Source: Porodaedalea pini
Taxonomy: Eukaryota; Basidiomycota; Agaricomycetes; Hymenochaetales; Hymenochaetaceae
Assembly: GCA_002794775.1 (NCBI GenBank)
Contig: NBAY01000064.1
Coordinates: 62,001 to 126,000 of the forward strand
Direction: 5' to 3'
DNA length: 64,000 nucleotides
The translations under genes were made by a program, and so were the position numbers. Positions 63,201 through 64,000 of this stretch are shown here, piece by piece; the first letter of the stretch is position 1, and each line of letters begins with the position of its first letter. The notes below the pieces were generated by a model. The model was not told the origin of the DNA. It did no database searches and saw nothing but the letters and a program-made list of their open reading frames with translations.

Positions 63201-64000
63201 TATTTCTGACTGGAGGTGGGCCTCTCGGTGGTGCCCTGTATTCTTTGTGTGGTTGTCCATAATTGTCAGGTCATTGGTAATCCCTTGGTTCATTAGGGGC
63301 ATACAGCTGATCTTGAGTGTACCAATCCTTGTAGTCTCGCCTTTGATAATCCTCCTTCCTTTCACCCCAGAGATCCCATATCTCAGCTTGTAAGTCCAAT
63401 ACCATGTGTGTGAGCAGGCTCAGTTCTGAGTCCTCTCGTTTGATGGGGGTCAGTGTGTATGGTCCAGATGCTGCAGCGATGTGTTGTTGAGTAAAATATG
63501 GAGGTGCTGTGGGTATCCTGAATGCTCCATACTGTGGTATTGCATATCCTTGCTGCACACCAGGACCAGTTACTAGGATTCCTTCTGCTATAAGTTGGTC
63601 GAGTTCATTGTATAGTACCAGTATATCCCAAGGAATGCCAGCTGGGTGTTGAAAGTCAACCAACCAAAGCTGTTGTTTGAGATGCTGATTGGTGAGCTAG
63701 TTCAGACCTTCTCGATAGAACTGCTTTTGATCTAGATCCAAAATGACTCCTTCTTGAACCAGATATGATGTAATACACATAAAGCTTTGATGGTATTCTC
63801 CCAGGGCAGCTGTGCTCATCAAAACCTTGTTGGAATTCTCGGTGACAAAATTGATTAGATCTCCATATGTGTATCTTATCATTGCTGCCAGATAGAAGCC
63901 CAGGGCGGCTGTTTTGAATGATGCGAAATTGTTTTGTCATGCCTGTGGGAGAGTTGACCATAGTAACTCCTCACATACCGGTGTGTAGTAACGTGCCCAA
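63201..64000 (-). pseudogene. Ty3/gypsy family 3 gag, N-terminal part (runs off the window)
   Basis: Minus-strand reading from the window edge: ALGFYLAAMIRYTYGDLINFV, YHQSFMCITSYLVQEGVILDL, a TAG, LVDFQHPAGIPWDILVLYNEL, YAIPQYGAFRIPTAPPYF, LLTHMVLDLQAEIWDLWGER, NEPRDYQ, TGA (63271-63273), then APPRGPPPVRN at the insertion site of the full-length chromovirus. The frame continues at 56926 across a single TATTT. No LTR for this element is in the window on this side. Confidence 0.78.

Overview
This is nuclear DNA of a filamentous basidiomycete, most likely an agaricomycete. The signs are genes split by many short GT-AG introns (about 50-80 nt), nuclear-encoded complex I and mRNA-processing genes of fungal type, a thaumatin-like protein, an Ariadne-type RBR ubiquitin ligase, a P450, and a heavy load of Ty3/gypsy chromoviruses and TA-target DNA transposons. 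All gene models were built by eye from splice signals and family conservation, so exon edges may be off by a few codons.

Layout. 1-5514: 5' two thirds of a chromovirus on the minus strand, cut by the window edge. 6329-10629: remnant of a TA-target transposon holding a nested, nearly complete pogo-like transposon (6713-10332). 11163-12011: an 849 bp palindromic foldback element. 12747-19226: host genes (small membrane protein, thaumatin-like protein, unknown protein, multi-pass membrane protein). 21511-23677: RBR E3 ligase, followed at 24060-28000 by a pseudogene of an unknown family broken by two different palindromic elements. 28351-34560: solo LTR, decayed P450 and unidentified decayed sequence. 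34560-38758: HECT-ligase fragment, then a second copy of the RBR / unknown-gene block in which the RBR is a fragment and the unknown gene is intact. 40008-44190: two housekeeping genes, the 51 kDa complex I subunit and the Pfs2/WDR33 polyadenylation factor. 44915-64000: a transposon graveyard with nested insertions that can be ordered in time.

The most notable object is a 2.49 kb TA-flanked transposon at 53541-56029 carrying, with introns, a genomic fragment of the AAA+ ATPase gene CDC48/p97 (a Pack-type gene capture). It sits inside a long solo LTR (52407-56349), which sits inside the gag of a second gypsy family. An empty site for each step can be read from this window. Other strong signals: the two LTRs of the full-length chromovirus (56927-63200, TSD TATTT) differ at nine sites, all CpG transitions; this family keeps an 11-nt complementarity between its predicted transcript start and its primer binding site, as in Tf1-type self-priming; and the duplicated RBR / unknown-gene block shows reciprocal gene loss.
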